NCBI GenBank assembly: GCA_018398815.1
Contig: CM031604.1
Coordinates: 58,970,067 to 59,034,066 of the forward strand
Direction: 5' to 3'
Source of the DNA: Conus ventricosus
Lineage: Eukaryota > Mollusca > Gastropoda > Neogastropoda > Conidae
Length of the DNA stretch: 64,000 nt
Position numbers and translations under genes: made by a program. Below are positions 24,061 through 35,108 of this stretch, one piece after another; position 1 is the first letter of the stretch, and the number at the start of each line of letters is the position of its first letter. Below the pieces are notes generated by a model. That model worked only from the letters and a program-made list of their open reading frames with translations, did no database searches and was not told where the DNA came from.

Positions 24061-25060
24061 GATATATTAAACAAAGCGGAACGCTGGGTTTTGATGAGAA
24101 AAACTTACAAACTATAACTATGTGCAACAATGCACAGATAGGGCAGACCAGGCTAAGACAGAGGGAAGCTGAAGAAAATATACTACAATGGAAGGCTGAA
24201 GACATTAAATTACAGAGTAAGCCGAAATTGAAGAAAAAAGATTACAGAGGGAATCTGGAAGCAAATAAGAACTACAGAGGGAAGCTGAAGAAAATAAATT
24301 ACAGAGGAAGACTGAAGCTGAAGAACGTCAATTTAAGTTGAGGCAAGTTTAGAACTAGAGACAGATGCTGAAATTTAAAAAATCGACATGGCATCGAGAG
24401 AACCCTCCACCAGTCGGTTCCGTCCGCAGCCCAAGCCTCAACCCAAAAGCGTCATAATATTCCAAAGTTTCCACTTTTTGAGGAAAAAAAAACGGATGAC
24501 ATTGACAAGTTTTTCTTATTCCGAATTTATGAAAGTCACGCAACGTCTTTTGTGGTTTGCCAAAGAAAAGTGGACATTGTATAATGCGTCGGTATGTTTA
24601 AGGGGTATCGCTTTTGACATTGTACCACTTCACATTCAGCGAAACAAAATTAACTATGGGATCAGTTAAAGAAGAAGCTCCTCCAAGAATTTCAATGTTC
24701 TGCTGATCGTTTTTCCAACGAACGTTTCTACCGTTTCTGTGCGCCCAAAAAAGGAGAATCGTTTTCCGTCTTTTCTGATCCGTATGAGTCATGATGTTTG
24801 GATCGATGGATCGATTTATCTAAAAAACGAACAAGAAACTTTTCAGTCACTGCAATCTCCTTCTAATAGAACAACTTTTTCCAGAGCGAGAGCAAAGATC
24901 TGGCCACAAATTCCTTAAAGAAAGGCAAAACTGAAAACGGAGGAGGAAATGTGTCAGAAGGCTGATCAGTATTGAATCGCGCTCACATTCGCCACGATAA
25001 GGGCGTGCTAGGCAAGGAGAATTTTCCATCTTTGAGTCCTCATGCTTCATGACGGAATCA
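24060..25060 (+). pseudogene. gag remnant of element B (coiled-coil leader and capsid-like core)
   Basis: From 24,130 a Glu/Lys/Gln-rich repeat (variants of LQREAEENKL) spans about 200 bp over two frames and would form a coiled coil. From 24,440 a gag core follows: DDIDKF (24,500), PKEKWTLY (24,560), LRGIAFDIV (24,600), FSNERFYRFCAPKKGESFS (24,710) and WIDLSKK (24,810). This pattern is familiar from molluscan gypsy gag with a SCAN-like capsid region. At least five frame changes or stops interrupt it. Confidence 0.6.
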
Positions 25061-25099
25061 ACAGGACAGTTAAGTTACAGGAAAGGAAATCGTGGGTCC

Positions 25100-25800
25100 A
25101 TTTTTGAGTCCACAAGGATAAACCTATCCTAGAACGACATGATCCTTTCCGCGTTTCGTAGTGACTTTGTACCGTCAATACCCAGTACATCACCGCCGCA
25201 CAGACCCTTTACTTCCAGCAAACGTTCCGAGGTCGTGGACAAAGACCGACCCACGTAGACCTTTTGTGCCAGTTCGTGCCATAACAGAAGTATCACAAAA
25301 TCAGACAGCTGCCGATTCAACAATGCGCTGTTTCTTTTTGTGATGGCAAGTCCATCTGAAACAGAAATGCCCTTATCAAACCGGGTGCATTCAAAAACCC
25401 GCATTAGTCACCACTGATTGTGAAGAATGCATTGTTTTGCAACCTAGATCAATCGTCTGAGACTGTGTTAGAAAACGGAGCCATCAGATTGGATTTGCAA
25501 AGCTCGGTTTTGCAGACACTTTGTGGGTGCACTACTGCTGTGGTTACGGAAATACTTACGTCCTTCAAGACCAGTATCACAACACTGTCCCAAAAGTGTA
25601 GTCGTATGGAGGCAAGATTGAAACTTATCCGCTGGCGAAATTTAAGTCGATACAACCGTACTACTCCGTTTTCTACCGCCTGTGTTATTTGATAACCCAG
25701 TCTGTCGACCTTGATCTGGCAATTATGCCAGGTGTCCCGGCCCACAGTACATGGTGGTTGCTGGAGGATCGTTTGTTCCTTGTCTTGTGAGTAACTAGAT
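25100..25800 (+). pseudogene. protease-region remnant of element B
   Basis: Between gag and integrase, frames at 25,420-25,692 and nearby give a degraded aspartic-protease region. It ends with DLAIMPGVPAHSTW near 25,720, which resembles the usual IGN(I/V)PGA end of retroelement proteases. I could not place an intact catalytic Asp-Ser/Thr-Gly. The call rests on position and this end motif. Confidence 0.4.
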
Positions 25801-25804
25801 CTAA

Positions 25805-27180
25805 TGTCATAGAGCAGGAAAGGCTACAAAGCCGCTAAAAGTCTCAAAACTGGAAGAACTCCAGATTACCGCCAGATATTTAAAAGAAATGCAGGGAAAA
25901 GACGAGACGCTACGACAAATACTTTCTGCTGCAAAACAGACTGTCACAGACGTACAAACGGACAAAGAAAACCAACGTACATACTGGACTCTAACATTCT
26001 CTCCACAGGAGTGTACCTGACATGACAACAGACAGTGTTGTGGTTCCAAAGACCACTTAGAGAAACAGTTCCTGCACACGGCTGCATGATGCATTGTTCG
26101 CAGGTCCAAAGTGGATCAAAAAGGAACGTTAAAAGAGAGTTCTTGATTTCTTTTTATTGGCCGTAGTCACAAAGGAAGTTGGACGAAAAACTGCCGCTCG
26201 TGTGACATCTGCCAAAAGACCAATCTCAAAAGGTCGCGTCCCATGAGCACCTTTTGCACAAAAAGCCTCTCAATTTCTGATCCATTTCGAGGTAGCTATT
26301 GATCTTGTTGATCCTTACCACTGCTGGTCTTCTTCCGATATCTCAATATCTTGACTAGGTGGTGGATAGCAGCAACAGGAATCCAGAAGCTATTCCGACT
26401 GAAGAAAATTGATACAGTATCTGTCGCTGAGCTTACTTGCAATTTTTTGCTAGAGTGGGGTTTTTCCCAGACGGAAATTCTCTCGGATAGTTTGAACGCA
26501 ATTCAGTTCTGATCTCATGAGAGAAAATTAACAGCGTTGTCCATCTCTTCCCATTTCACACCACGACACGGCCATACATCCCCAATCGAAGGCATGGTTA
26601 ATAACGTTTCAATGGAACGTTTTTTGAAGTCCATGTTATTGAGAAAGGTTGCAAGGCAAGAGCCCGGGAATGGTATCGTTTCATACCGGCTTTGCTTTTT
26701 GCATACAGGGAAATGGCCCGAACGAAAACGCTGGGATCACTCCATTTGAGCTTCTTTTTGGACACTCACCAAGGTGGTCCCTTTGGATTATTGATGACAC
26801 AAATGGACGGAAGGACGGACATTCCTGACAGTAAAAACGGATTTACCAAAAACGTTTATGAAACTCCAACATTCCGTTTTGAAGGATGCATGTGAGCTTG
26901 CTCAACAGTCAGCTGATAGAAAAACAGATGTGACAAGGTCTTTGCAGACAGAAAAGCAAAGAGGCACGTACCTTTCAGAGTAGGGGATAAAGTCTTGTGC
27001 TACTAACTGGATGGAACATAACAAGCTTCCGTGTTATTGTGGTAATGGGTCCATTTCAGGTGGTCGAAAAACATTCTGCAGTTAATTATAAATCAAAATG
27101 TGCAACCACAGAGAGGTATTTCATGTGAACATGTTGAAGAAGTATTTGAACGTACAAATTTTTTTTAGCCATCAACCAGT
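25805..27180 (+). pseudogene. integrase remnant of element B
   Basis: After a linker (KVSKLEELQITARYLKEMQG at about 25,845), zinc-domain pieces follow: HDALFAG near 26,090, then CDICQK-like RVTSAKRPISKGRVP near 26,200-26,240. The catalytic core has VAIDLVDPYH near 26,290 (first Asp), a degraded second Asp block near 26,470, HTTTRPYIP near 26,560 and PALLFAYREMARTK near 26,690. The C-terminal part has PFRVGDKVL near 26,985, GPF-like WVHFRWSKN near 27,050 and HVEEVF near 27,130. This is a near full-length integrase with many stops and indels. It lies upstream of the RT and RNase H remnants. Confidence 0.65.
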
Positions 27181-27399
27181 CAGTTGATGGATATGTCCTG
27201 TGTCAGAAAACTGATGTCAACATGACAGACAATATCAGTGATTGAATTTGGTACCCAATGTACACGTACAGTGGACAGAACAAAGTTATAAGACTACATG
27301 CAAATGTAGGAGTGTTAACGAACTACCAGGTGCAGATGATGTTGTACCCCTTCCTATTCTGTCTGGTTTAAAGGTGAAACCTATGATGATGTGAATGTT

Positions 27400-27870
27400 A
27401 GTACGAATGAATTTGTCTTCAGTCAAACAGAAACAGCTCCAAAGAAATTTGTGGATAGAAAGACTTTCGGATGTAGTGACAATACCCCAGGTTACAGTAA
27501 AAGTCTGGTATTGAACCCATAGTATTCAGTTACCTTCTGAAATACCAGTGCGAACCAGACCATACCCGTCCCTCCCATTTTGCAAAAAAAGAGGTGGTTG
27601 AGAGAGAGAGTGCTTGGGCTAATGAATGGGCATGTGAGAAGTTCGCCAGTTATCCTTGACTGGAAGAAAGTCTCCAGTTACAAGACTGACCAAGGCCACT
27701 GACGTTTTGAAATCGTCAAAGACCTAAGAACAGCAGGGTTATTAAGATGGTCTTTGGCATTGCAGGAATACCAGATTTAACTGTTGAACATGCTTGGAAC
27801 ACAAAATGTCATGGCAGATATTTGTTTGTCACGTGCGAGAAAATAATCCATGACCAATGTAACTGTCTAC
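27400..27870 (+). pseudogene. RT N-terminus joined to RNase H C-terminus, element B
   Basis: Near 27,540-27,600 the sequence reads IPVRTRPYP, then PF-KKEVVERE with one frame change; this is the entry segment of a gypsy-type RT. At about 27,740-27,840 it reads LLRWSLALQEYQ, then a VEH-x-GTQNVMADI-like block, the end of a gypsy RNase H. The RT catalytic core with YxDD between them is missing, leaving about 130 bp. This deletion product is the evidence that RT/RNase H lay after integrase. Confidence 0.6.
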
Positions 27871-28730
27871 AAGAAAGACAATTCCTGTTTTATGTCTTTC
27901 TGAATGATTACGCTGTGTTATCAGCTATTGACAGTGCATAGTAAGCTCTGACGATTAAATCAATAGGTATTTATGCATAAGTTTTCATATAGTAAGTTGA
28001 CTATATGTTTTGTAACAAACAACTACTTGATGTTGAAGGAATACATATTTATACTTTGCTTACAATGGGAAAAATCAAGTACTTAAATGGCTATTTGCTT
28101 GTGAAGATGAATATAAAAGTATGTGTGATGGCAAATAACTCTTTAGAAATGTAAATACACAGTTTTTGATTGTGCTATGAGACAAACAAATTGTTTTTCA
28201 TTTGTCAATGTCAACAAAGGAAGCATTGACTTTTCAATGGACTAAAGACTATCAACATGTGGGGAAAGAGACAATGTTTAAACTAGTTTTATTTAGTTTA
28301 CATGTCTAGAGTGATAAACATTCACACTGTGGAAGTAATCTTCACATTTTCAGAGGGTTTTTGAAACAAGAAGAGGTTAGACAAAGATCGATGAAAAAAT
28401 GTGCTTACACACTAAAAGTTATGACACAATATGTTAACTTTGAATTGCTAATATCCCTAAATGTTTTAATCCATGTAATATTGTGAAATGTATTTTGGAG
28501 ATGATGGTGACAATTATGAATGTTATTTTTTTTAGAAAGACTGAAAGTTTGAATATGCATATTTATGGTGGATCATTATGATTGATTCTATACGTTTATT
28601 ATTTAATTTGGTGAAACTTGATGTATGTAACGCATTTTTGAGATTCATGGCTGAAGATGTTTAAAGTGAAGTTGTATATTCCATTAAAAATTTCTGGAGA
28701 AAATTTTTTCAACCCATGAAGGTGGTGACA
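27870..28730 (+). other. AT-rich 3' untranslated part of element B
   Basis: No coding frame is seen. It ends with a purine-leaning stretch (GAAGGTGGTGACA) immediately before the 3' LTR. Confidence 0.5.
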
Positions 28731-29285
28731 TGGTGACGTAGCCTCACAATCAAGGCATGTGCGCTCCATCACATTATTAGTTGATATAATCATTTCCCCG
28801 TGCCACAATTAAAAGGAAGATATATTCATATGGCTTGACTAGTGTACGGGCGTTGTCCCCAAAATAATTGTGGAGTATGATTCAATCAAGAAACGAATGA
28901 GGTCAATAGGTGAAAAGAGTGACCACGGATAAGTTGTTTTAACAAGGGCTGGGAAAGGTAAGGTGCCTGTGGTCCATGTGTTTGAACACTGAGTATACAC
29001 ACACTAGAGAAGTGAGGAAAGAAAGTCAGTTTGAAAACCCAGCAGATGGCCTAGATACTCGAGACCGACAGGAGCTGGTGGTCCTCATTGTCTGACCAGA
29101 TCAATACCAGGTGAGTGATAGATAGTGTTGGAAAGCTTACAGGGGGATAACTTAAAGAAAAGAGAAAGAAATAAAACATATGATGTTGAGATTTGGCAGC
29201 AGTTACTTACACGTACCTTATTCGAGTTACAGCCCTTCACTCCTTTAACCCTTCAGCGCCCTTCACCCTTCATCTTTTCCCCCAG
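28731..29285 (+). repeat. truncated 3' LTR of element B
   Basis: It matches the first ~540 bp of the 5' LTR and then stops at CATCTTTTCCCCC, where the 5' copy continues for another 0.7 kb. The missing part was deleted or displaced by later rearrangement. Confidence 0.75.
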
Positions 29286-29599
29286 TGAGTGCTTAACAAT
29301 TTACCCAAAAAAGCAAGAGGTATGCCTGTCAGCACTTATTTGTACAATATAGCATACAATGTTACATGCGCACTAACTGAAAAAAAATCGTATAAGTGCA
29401 AAAGACATGTGAAGAAGGTCCATTGTGCATCTATTTAATGTATCATTCGCCAAAAATGAAAATGTTCTTATAGAGAACATGTTTGATGGTAAGTGGTCCA
29501 TTATATAGAAGTTTAGATCGCCACAAACATCCAGACGCTAGCAAAAGATAAATAGAATCTGAAAGGCAAAGAATAATCTCAATTTTAAAAAAAATGAAG

Positions 29600-30256
29600 G
29601 CTGCCTTCCATGTTGAAACGAAAAGGTTGTGGAAGCTCTAGGGAGACCTGAAATCACAACATACTGCTCTCGGCAAAGCAGAATTAGCAAAAAGGAGAAG
29701 GAGCAAAAAGACGAAAACCCAATTTTACTTCTTCAGAGACCCCTCCCAGCTTGCCAGGAAATTATTCGGGACACTCACAGTGGACAAAGAAACTCTTGAG
29801 TAGGATCTCAGGAAAACATATTCCAACCCTCAGAGCGAAGCACCACTTGAAATCCAGGGCTAGGTGCAGCCTGCAGTGCCAGAGAAAAAGTTCAATGACA
29901 AACCATAAACACTAAATGAGGTATGAAAGTCATCAAGACAGCCTGAGCCAAATCTTTGCCCGGGCCAAATGGAATATTTGCTGTAGAACAAATGTCCGAG
30001 TGTTCATGAGTGGTTCCATAAAATGATATGAGCAGCATGGAGGAATCTGCAGGTCAGCGACAAATGGATGACAGCTGTGGAGTGTTCATTCCCAAAGAGC
30101 AAACTCGAGTGGCATCAGCCAGTTTAGACCGATATCGTTTCTGAACGTTAAGGGGAAATCTTCTCTGTCATGACAGCCAGACTGACTAAATATCTGACAG
30201 AAAATGAGTATGTAAATCTGTCAGTCCAGAAAGGAAGCATCCCAGGCGTCTCTGGC
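29600..30256 (+). pseudogene. R2-like LINE fragment (N-terminal part of RT)
   Basis: Joined plus-strand frames give KAELAKRRRSKKTKTQFYFF (about 29,685), DPSQLARKLFGTL (29,740) and PGQMEYLL near 29,965 (a damaged SPGPNGVPY motif). Then follow WRNLQVSDKWMTA (30,040), FPKSKLEWHQPV (30,095), SVMTARLTKYLTENEYVNL (30,165) and VQKGSIPGVSG (30,220). The order and wording fit RT motifs 0-2 of R2-group or related single-ORF LINEs. It is cut off after motif 2, so the catalytic motifs are absent. Stops and frame changes are frequent. Confidence 0.5.
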
Positions 30257-30302
30257 TATGCAGGACATGCTAGGACATGCCAGGACATACCAGGACATGC
30301 CA
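30257..30302 (+). repeat. short tandem repeat, about 10-11 bp unit
   Basis: CAGGACATGC-type units repeat four times with small changes exactly where the R2-like fragment ends. Confidence 0.8.
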
Positions 30303-31670
30303 CTAAATAGAAGGAAAGGTTTTTTCCGTACGTGTTCGTAGGATTGTCGTTTTAATACTTCAGGGAAGAATCGATAACATGAGTTATATGAAACAACAGA
30401 ACATCAGGATAGACAACGGGGAGGATGGAAGACGCTCAAGCTCGCATGATTTTGGACAAAAGTGGAGACGCATTTTCTTCATAAACTCCTAAGAGAGAGG
30501 CTGAAAACAATGCAATGCAAATTCACTGTACTCACGTTCTGTAGCACATAGACACTGTGTAATGACATCTTGTTTGCGTATAAAGTGTTAATGTGCGTAA
30601 TGAAACCTGAACATTTCTGAGGGAGTTCATTCACAGAGAATATTGTAGGGAGGGAATTGCTGTTTACTAATCCAAGTAGTTTTTTGTCACAGCAAACAAC
30701 TGAATGGCTGTGGCACACGCAAGGATTTTCGATGAATGAAAAATGGACTTTGTATTATCAACAAGGCCAGCAAGCTATTTTTTTTTTCTACATACATTTT
30801 ATTCAGGTAGTATGGAGCTGAATAAACTAATTTTAATTGCCTGGAAAATTTGCGTACTAGCAGTCAAGCCAGTGTCACACTAGGGTCTTTCACCTCTTCT
30901 CCTCTCTAGCTTCGCCTTTAACAGCTCTGGTCAAACAATGCTGCATTGAGGCAACCGGAGCAAAGGGGGGTCAGGCACCGAGTAGGAGGGGCATATCTGC
31001 CGTGCACAGCCAACAAGACAATGGACAGCTCATTAGGAATTCGCTCAGAAGGAAGACCAGACAAACACGATCAACCTTACACACAGAAGCATGCGCACCT
31101 TCTTGCATGCATAAGGGAAGGGAGGTTTGATGAGGTTTAGGTGACACGTCACACTGTGAAAGTCAGAGGAGAGAAAGTGGCCAATGACAGTAGACTTAAG
31201 GAACACAATCGACTGGATGTAACACACAATCGACTATGTGACCACGGCTGGTTGTAAATAGGATGAGTCACAGACTGACAGAGAATTAAATATGCTAATA
31301 AAACCTGATACATTGGGATAATAGAATCTGTTGACAAAACAAACTGAAGACCACAGTCGCCACATTGAGGCGGCAGCCTAGCAAAACCGTTGAGGAAAAC
31401 GTCTTCTTTAATACTAGATTAGCCTTACCATGAGCATCTCCACAACCAGTCATAGAATACTGGCGTTAACGTCTGATGTCTGAATATATCACATACCAGT
31501 ATAACCTGTGAAGACCAGTCCTGTTCTTCGTCACCCCTGCCTGCCCTGACGTGGTATACCTTATCCTAAGGGCATCACAGCAGCTCCAAATGTACAAGGA
31601 CCTTTCTCTTGCGAAAAAGACTGAACTTAGCCAAATATTGGAGGTATGTCAAATTTTGGAGGTATGCTGC
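30303..31670. other. no gene recognised
   Basis: No transposon domain or RNA gene is seen in this stretch. Frames are short and overlap on both strands. Confidence 0.5.
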
Positions 31671-31671
31671 A

Positions 31672-31726
31672 ACCTCCTCCTCCTCCTCCTCGTCCTCCTC
31701 TCTCTGTCTCTCTCTCTCTCTCTCAT

Positions 31727-31805
<79 letters not shown>
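31672..31805. repeat. (CTC)n-(CT)n microsatellite
   Basis: CTC triplets run into about 110 bp of CT dinucleotides. The Ser/Leu-rich and Arg/Glu-rich frames are artefacts. Confidence 0.95.
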
Positions 31806-31809
<4 letters not shown>

Positions 31810-32580
31810 GAGCTAGCAGGAAACGTTGTCACAAAAATCATCTTCAACACTGCAGGGCACGCATATTATGCTCACTAATCAGATCATCACGTTAACTAAA
31901 TTGTATCCCCGACTGAACAATACCACCACACCTATTCACCTGTTACTTTTCCCTGCTCAAAACACCACTGTAATATCTATCGTCTCACCAAGCAAGACGT
32001 CATCCTAGCTGCCACCCAGAGTCGTACAGCATGGAAAGTGCATTCTCTTGTCAGAGCTGCAACATCATGTATGCTATCTTTTGTGATCTGCGCAGTAAGA
32101 TCTATGTAAGTGAGATAGTCTGCACATTCAAACGCGCATCTCTGAACACCATGATCCATATTTGCTCCATCATCTACCAGAACCAGTTGCTCTGCACTTC
32201 AACAATCCAAAACCCAACGCACGTCAGTTATATCAAAGTCAGGGGCGCTTTGGCAATCACAAAGTGACAACTTTGAGCATGCCCTGCCTAAATTCCCATC
32301 TTATCGCCTCACCAGGGATCCTCTGCCCATTGGCATTAATATCAAGAAATAGCATGTACCTGTCCATTCTTGCAGTACCAGCCTATAATACTCTCCACTA
32401 ACACATTACCTTACTAATCATTATTTACCCTCATGTATATGTTACAGATGTTTTCTTTTCTACCTACCGTCCCTTCACTTACCCCATTTTTTCAAAACAA
32501 TCTTTTCATTTAGTTCTATGTCTGCTACTTTTCACAGTCTGGATTATTTCAAACGCATATACTACTCTTACATATTTCTT
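31810..32580. other. no gene recognised, between two CT microsatellites
   Basis: This is mixed-composition DNA with open frames of 60-79 residues on both strands and no motif I can name. Confidence 0.45.
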
Positions 32581-32585
32581 TCTCT

Positions 32586-32626
32586 TCTACTTCTTCTTCG
32601 TCTTCTTCTCTTCTTCTTCTTCTTCT

Positions 32627-32681
<55 letters not shown>

Positions 32682-32769
32682 CCCCTCTCTCTCTCTCTCT
32701 TCCCCTCTCTCTCTCTCTCAAGAGAGGGAGGGAGAGAGAGAGAGAGAACGAACGAACGAACGAACGAAC
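32586..32769. repeat. compound (TTC)n-(CT)n-(GA)n-(GAAC)n microsatellite
   Basis: TTC repeats pass into CT. Near 32,719 the strand asymmetry flips to GA, so the CT and GA arms can pair, and the tract ends in five GAAC units (about 32,748-32,768). Confidence 0.9.
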
Positions 32770-32938
32770 TGATTTAATGAATAGGCCATTTGCCCATGTC
32801 ATAGCAGGGACAGGTGGGGTAAGGGAAGTCATCCAAAGTCATAGATATGTCAATACAATCAAAAAAGTACAAGCAAAAGACAAAAGTTACACGCATGTGC
32901 ACGATCAGCGCGCACGCTATACACATACACTCCCATGC

Positions 32939-32939
32939 G

Positions 32940-32974
<35 letters not shown>

Positions 32975-33029
32975 CTCTCTCTCTCTCTCTCTCCCCTTCT
33001 CTTCTCTCTCTCTCTCTCTCTCTCTCTCA
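32939..33029. repeat. (CT)n microsatellite abutting a LINE 3' end
   Basis: About 90 bp of CT with CCCCT interruptions. The minus-strand LINE that starts at about 34,490 ends a few bases to the right. Confidence 0.95.
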
Positions 33030-33075
33030 CTTGAATCATAAACCGTAAATCGCGATACAGGTTAAGCGTGACGCA

Positions 33076-33690
33076 TTAAGTCGTTTCTGAGTTTGAACGC
33101 TTTTGACAAATACAAGGCAAGAGGTATACATATCTTGAGTTGGATAGTAACAGAGTTAGTTTAAAAGCATTTGGCTTTAAATAATATTTTTCTGGTATGT
33201 ATAACTGACGCAGAGCCCCGTATTGTTCGCATATGATGATGAAATGGAATTCTGTTTCTTCAACATTTGGACAAAATGGGCAATTCCCATTTCGACGGAG
33301 TGAGTAACGGGAAAGGTGCGTCTTTAACGGGGACACACCAAGCCTTATTCTTGTTAAATATTTTCTTAAATTAGAATTTTTTATCTTATACATATATTGC
33401 GGAATATCACACAATTGTCTAATGATGAGTAGAAAGTGTACTTTTCTTTACCCCCGAAGTCAGAGTCTAGTTCTTGCAAATGGCAATCAAGCAGTCTTTG
33501 TTTAAAAGCAGAAAGAAAAGATTTAGTATCGCCCACTCCGTGATTGTCGAAAACGAAGCGGAAACCATATTTAGATAAAGTATCGCTCACCTTAGTGACC
33601 CAGTTCTTTTCCCATTGGAATGAAGTGTATACAACATATTATAAGCTTTCTTTGGTATACGGTGTTCATCCATCACGGTAAGTTTTAACC
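33076..33690 (-). pseudogene. LINE C-terminal region with zinc-finger motif
   Basis: Two overlapping minus-strand frames (33,590-33,381 and 33,414-33,076) continue the RT ORF after frameshifts. The last holds NGNCPFCPNVEETEFHFIII, followed by CEQY. That is Cys-x2-Cys ... His ... Cys, the zinc-binding tail found after RT in several LINE clades. The frame from 33,897 carries PILTYGAEIWGL, a conserved thumb-region motif. The zinc ligands look complete. Confidence 0.65.
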
Positions 33691-33942
33691 AGTACTTTAT
33701 ACATTTAGTGTAGGTTTGTATATACAATGGATGTCTGTTGCTTTCGCAATATATAAAGTATTGGATGTCTGTATACTAACATTGAAAAGACGTTTAATAG
33801 CAAATAGGTGTACTCTTTCAATTGCTGTATGGTCTGCAGAAAGCCCCCAAATTTCTGCTCCATAAGTTAGAATGGGTTGAACTTGACAGTCAAACATTTT
33901 GAAGAAGGCTTAGCGTTATTTTCTCCTAGAGACCATAGAATC

Positions 33943-34487
33943 TTAGAATTCCAAAGATGCTTTCTTAGTTTTCATTGCCATATCTTTTAATGAGTATGAG
34001 AAGGTTAAACCTGTTGAAAAAATTACTCCTAAATACTTATATTCATTTACAACCTCAAGACGTTTACCATCATAAGACCACTTTTCCTTTGATGCAATAT
34101 ACCCCCCATTTCTAAATACAATTATTTTAGATTTCTCAAAATTTACATTTAGTTTAAGTCTATTGGCTGAGGAGTTCAGAATATCTAGTTGACGTTGAAG
34201 ACCTACTACCGAGTGAGAGAGAAGAACAACATCATCGGCGAAAAGCAGGATTAAAATTTGAATAAGATCAGGTGTTAGAGGTATACCATGTTTGCCATGT
34301 TGCATAATGTCGTTTGCAAGCTCATTTATGAATAAAGAAAATAAAAGAGGGCTACAGTTATCTCCCTGCTTTAACCCACGGGGACATGAGAATGCTTCTG
34401 TATTACCCTGCCTAGTACGGACTCTAGCTGTCACAACGCTGTACATGCTTCTAATCGCTTTATTCATTTTTCCATGAATACCATTTT

Positions 34488-34490
<3 letters not shown>
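33943..34490 (-). pseudogene. reverse transcriptase fragment of the 33-34.5 kb LINE
   Basis: One open frame of about 180 recognisable residues. It has AIRSMYS, then RTRQGNTEAFSCPRGLKQGD (motif near the B region), SPLLFSLFINELA, and the catalytic LLFADDVVLLS near 34,245-34,215 with both Asp intact. LNVNFEKSKIIVFRNGG and EYKYLGVIF follow in the usual order. The upstream 60-odd residues of the same open frame are translated (GA)n/(GT)n repeat and are not protein. This is the best-preserved LINE RT in the window, yet it lacks motifs 0-2 and is frameshifted after residue ...TKKASLEF. Confidence 0.8.
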
Positions 34491-34558
<68 letters not shown>

Positions 34559-34612
34559 AGAGATGAGAGGGGAGAGAGAGAGAAAAGAAGAGAAGAAGAA
34601 GGGTGTGTGTGC

Positions 34613-34643
<31 letters not shown>

Positions 34644-34651
34644 TGTGTACA
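34487..34651. repeat. (GA)n-(GC)n-(GT)n compound microsatellite
   Basis: About 100 bp of GA is followed by eight GC units and then (GT)n. The GC/GT part alternates purine and pyrimidine throughout. Confidence 0.95.
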
Positions 34652-34869
34652 TTTTTTTTTTCTAATTGCATTACTCCTGTACGTGAGGACATAAGGAAAT
34701 GTTTGAATATATTTGTTTTTTAACCTTTGATTTGGTGCACACTAGGAATGAATGTGTACTATTTGTTTGCAGGAAAGGAAGAGGGAAATGTTATTGTTCT
34801 GTTACCTCTCCCCCTTGTCAAAAGACCTCTTTGGTAATGACAATAAATACCAGTGTTAAAAGTGTCAAA

Positions 34870-34875
34870 AGTGTC

Positions 34876-34914
<39 letters not shown>

Positions 34915-35054
34915 TGTCTGTCTCTCTCTCTTCTCTCCTCTCTCTCTCTCTCTCCCCTCTCTCTCTCTCTCTCTCTCTCGCTGGGTGTGTGGTGCGTGCG
35001 TGCGTGCGTGCATGCGTGCGTCTGAGCATGCATATGTGTGTATGAGTGTGTGTG

Positions 35055-35108
<54 letters not shown>

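Larger units (their letters stand above)
21250..29285 (+). mobile_element. Ty3/gypsy element B with integrase before RT (Gmr1-like order)
   Basis: The 5' LTR (21,250-22,475) recurs from 28,731 to 29,285. A tRNA-Trp-like primer site follows the 5' LTR. Remnants in order are a coiled-coil gag leader, gag core, protease, integrase (zinc domain, core, GPY/F-like tail), RT N-terminus and the RNase H C-terminus. Most Ty3/gypsy elements carry integrase last. Integrase before RT is the copia-like order described for the Gmr1 group. All frames are broken by stops and indels, the middle of RT/RNase H is deleted, and the 3' LTR stops after about 555 bp. The element interrupts the right end of duplication copy 1. 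Confidence 0.75.
33040..34490 (-). mobile_element. 5'-truncated LINE (RT and C-terminal zinc finger) between microsatellites
   Basis: The minus strand carries the RT second half and C-terminus of a non-LTR element with an APE-type relative (CR1/L2-like or similar; clade not certain). Both ends abut purine/pyrimidine repeats: (GA)n at 34,487 cuts into the RT coding region, and (CT)n at 33,029 follows the end. Frames change at about 33,940, 33,690 and 33,590. The endonuclease and ORF1 are absent. Confidence 0.75.

Noticed and set aside
31551..31878. Ser/Leu-rich and Arg/Glu-rich frames
   Set aside because: Translations of (CT)n/(GA)n; also at 32.5-33.0, 34.5 and 35.7 kb.
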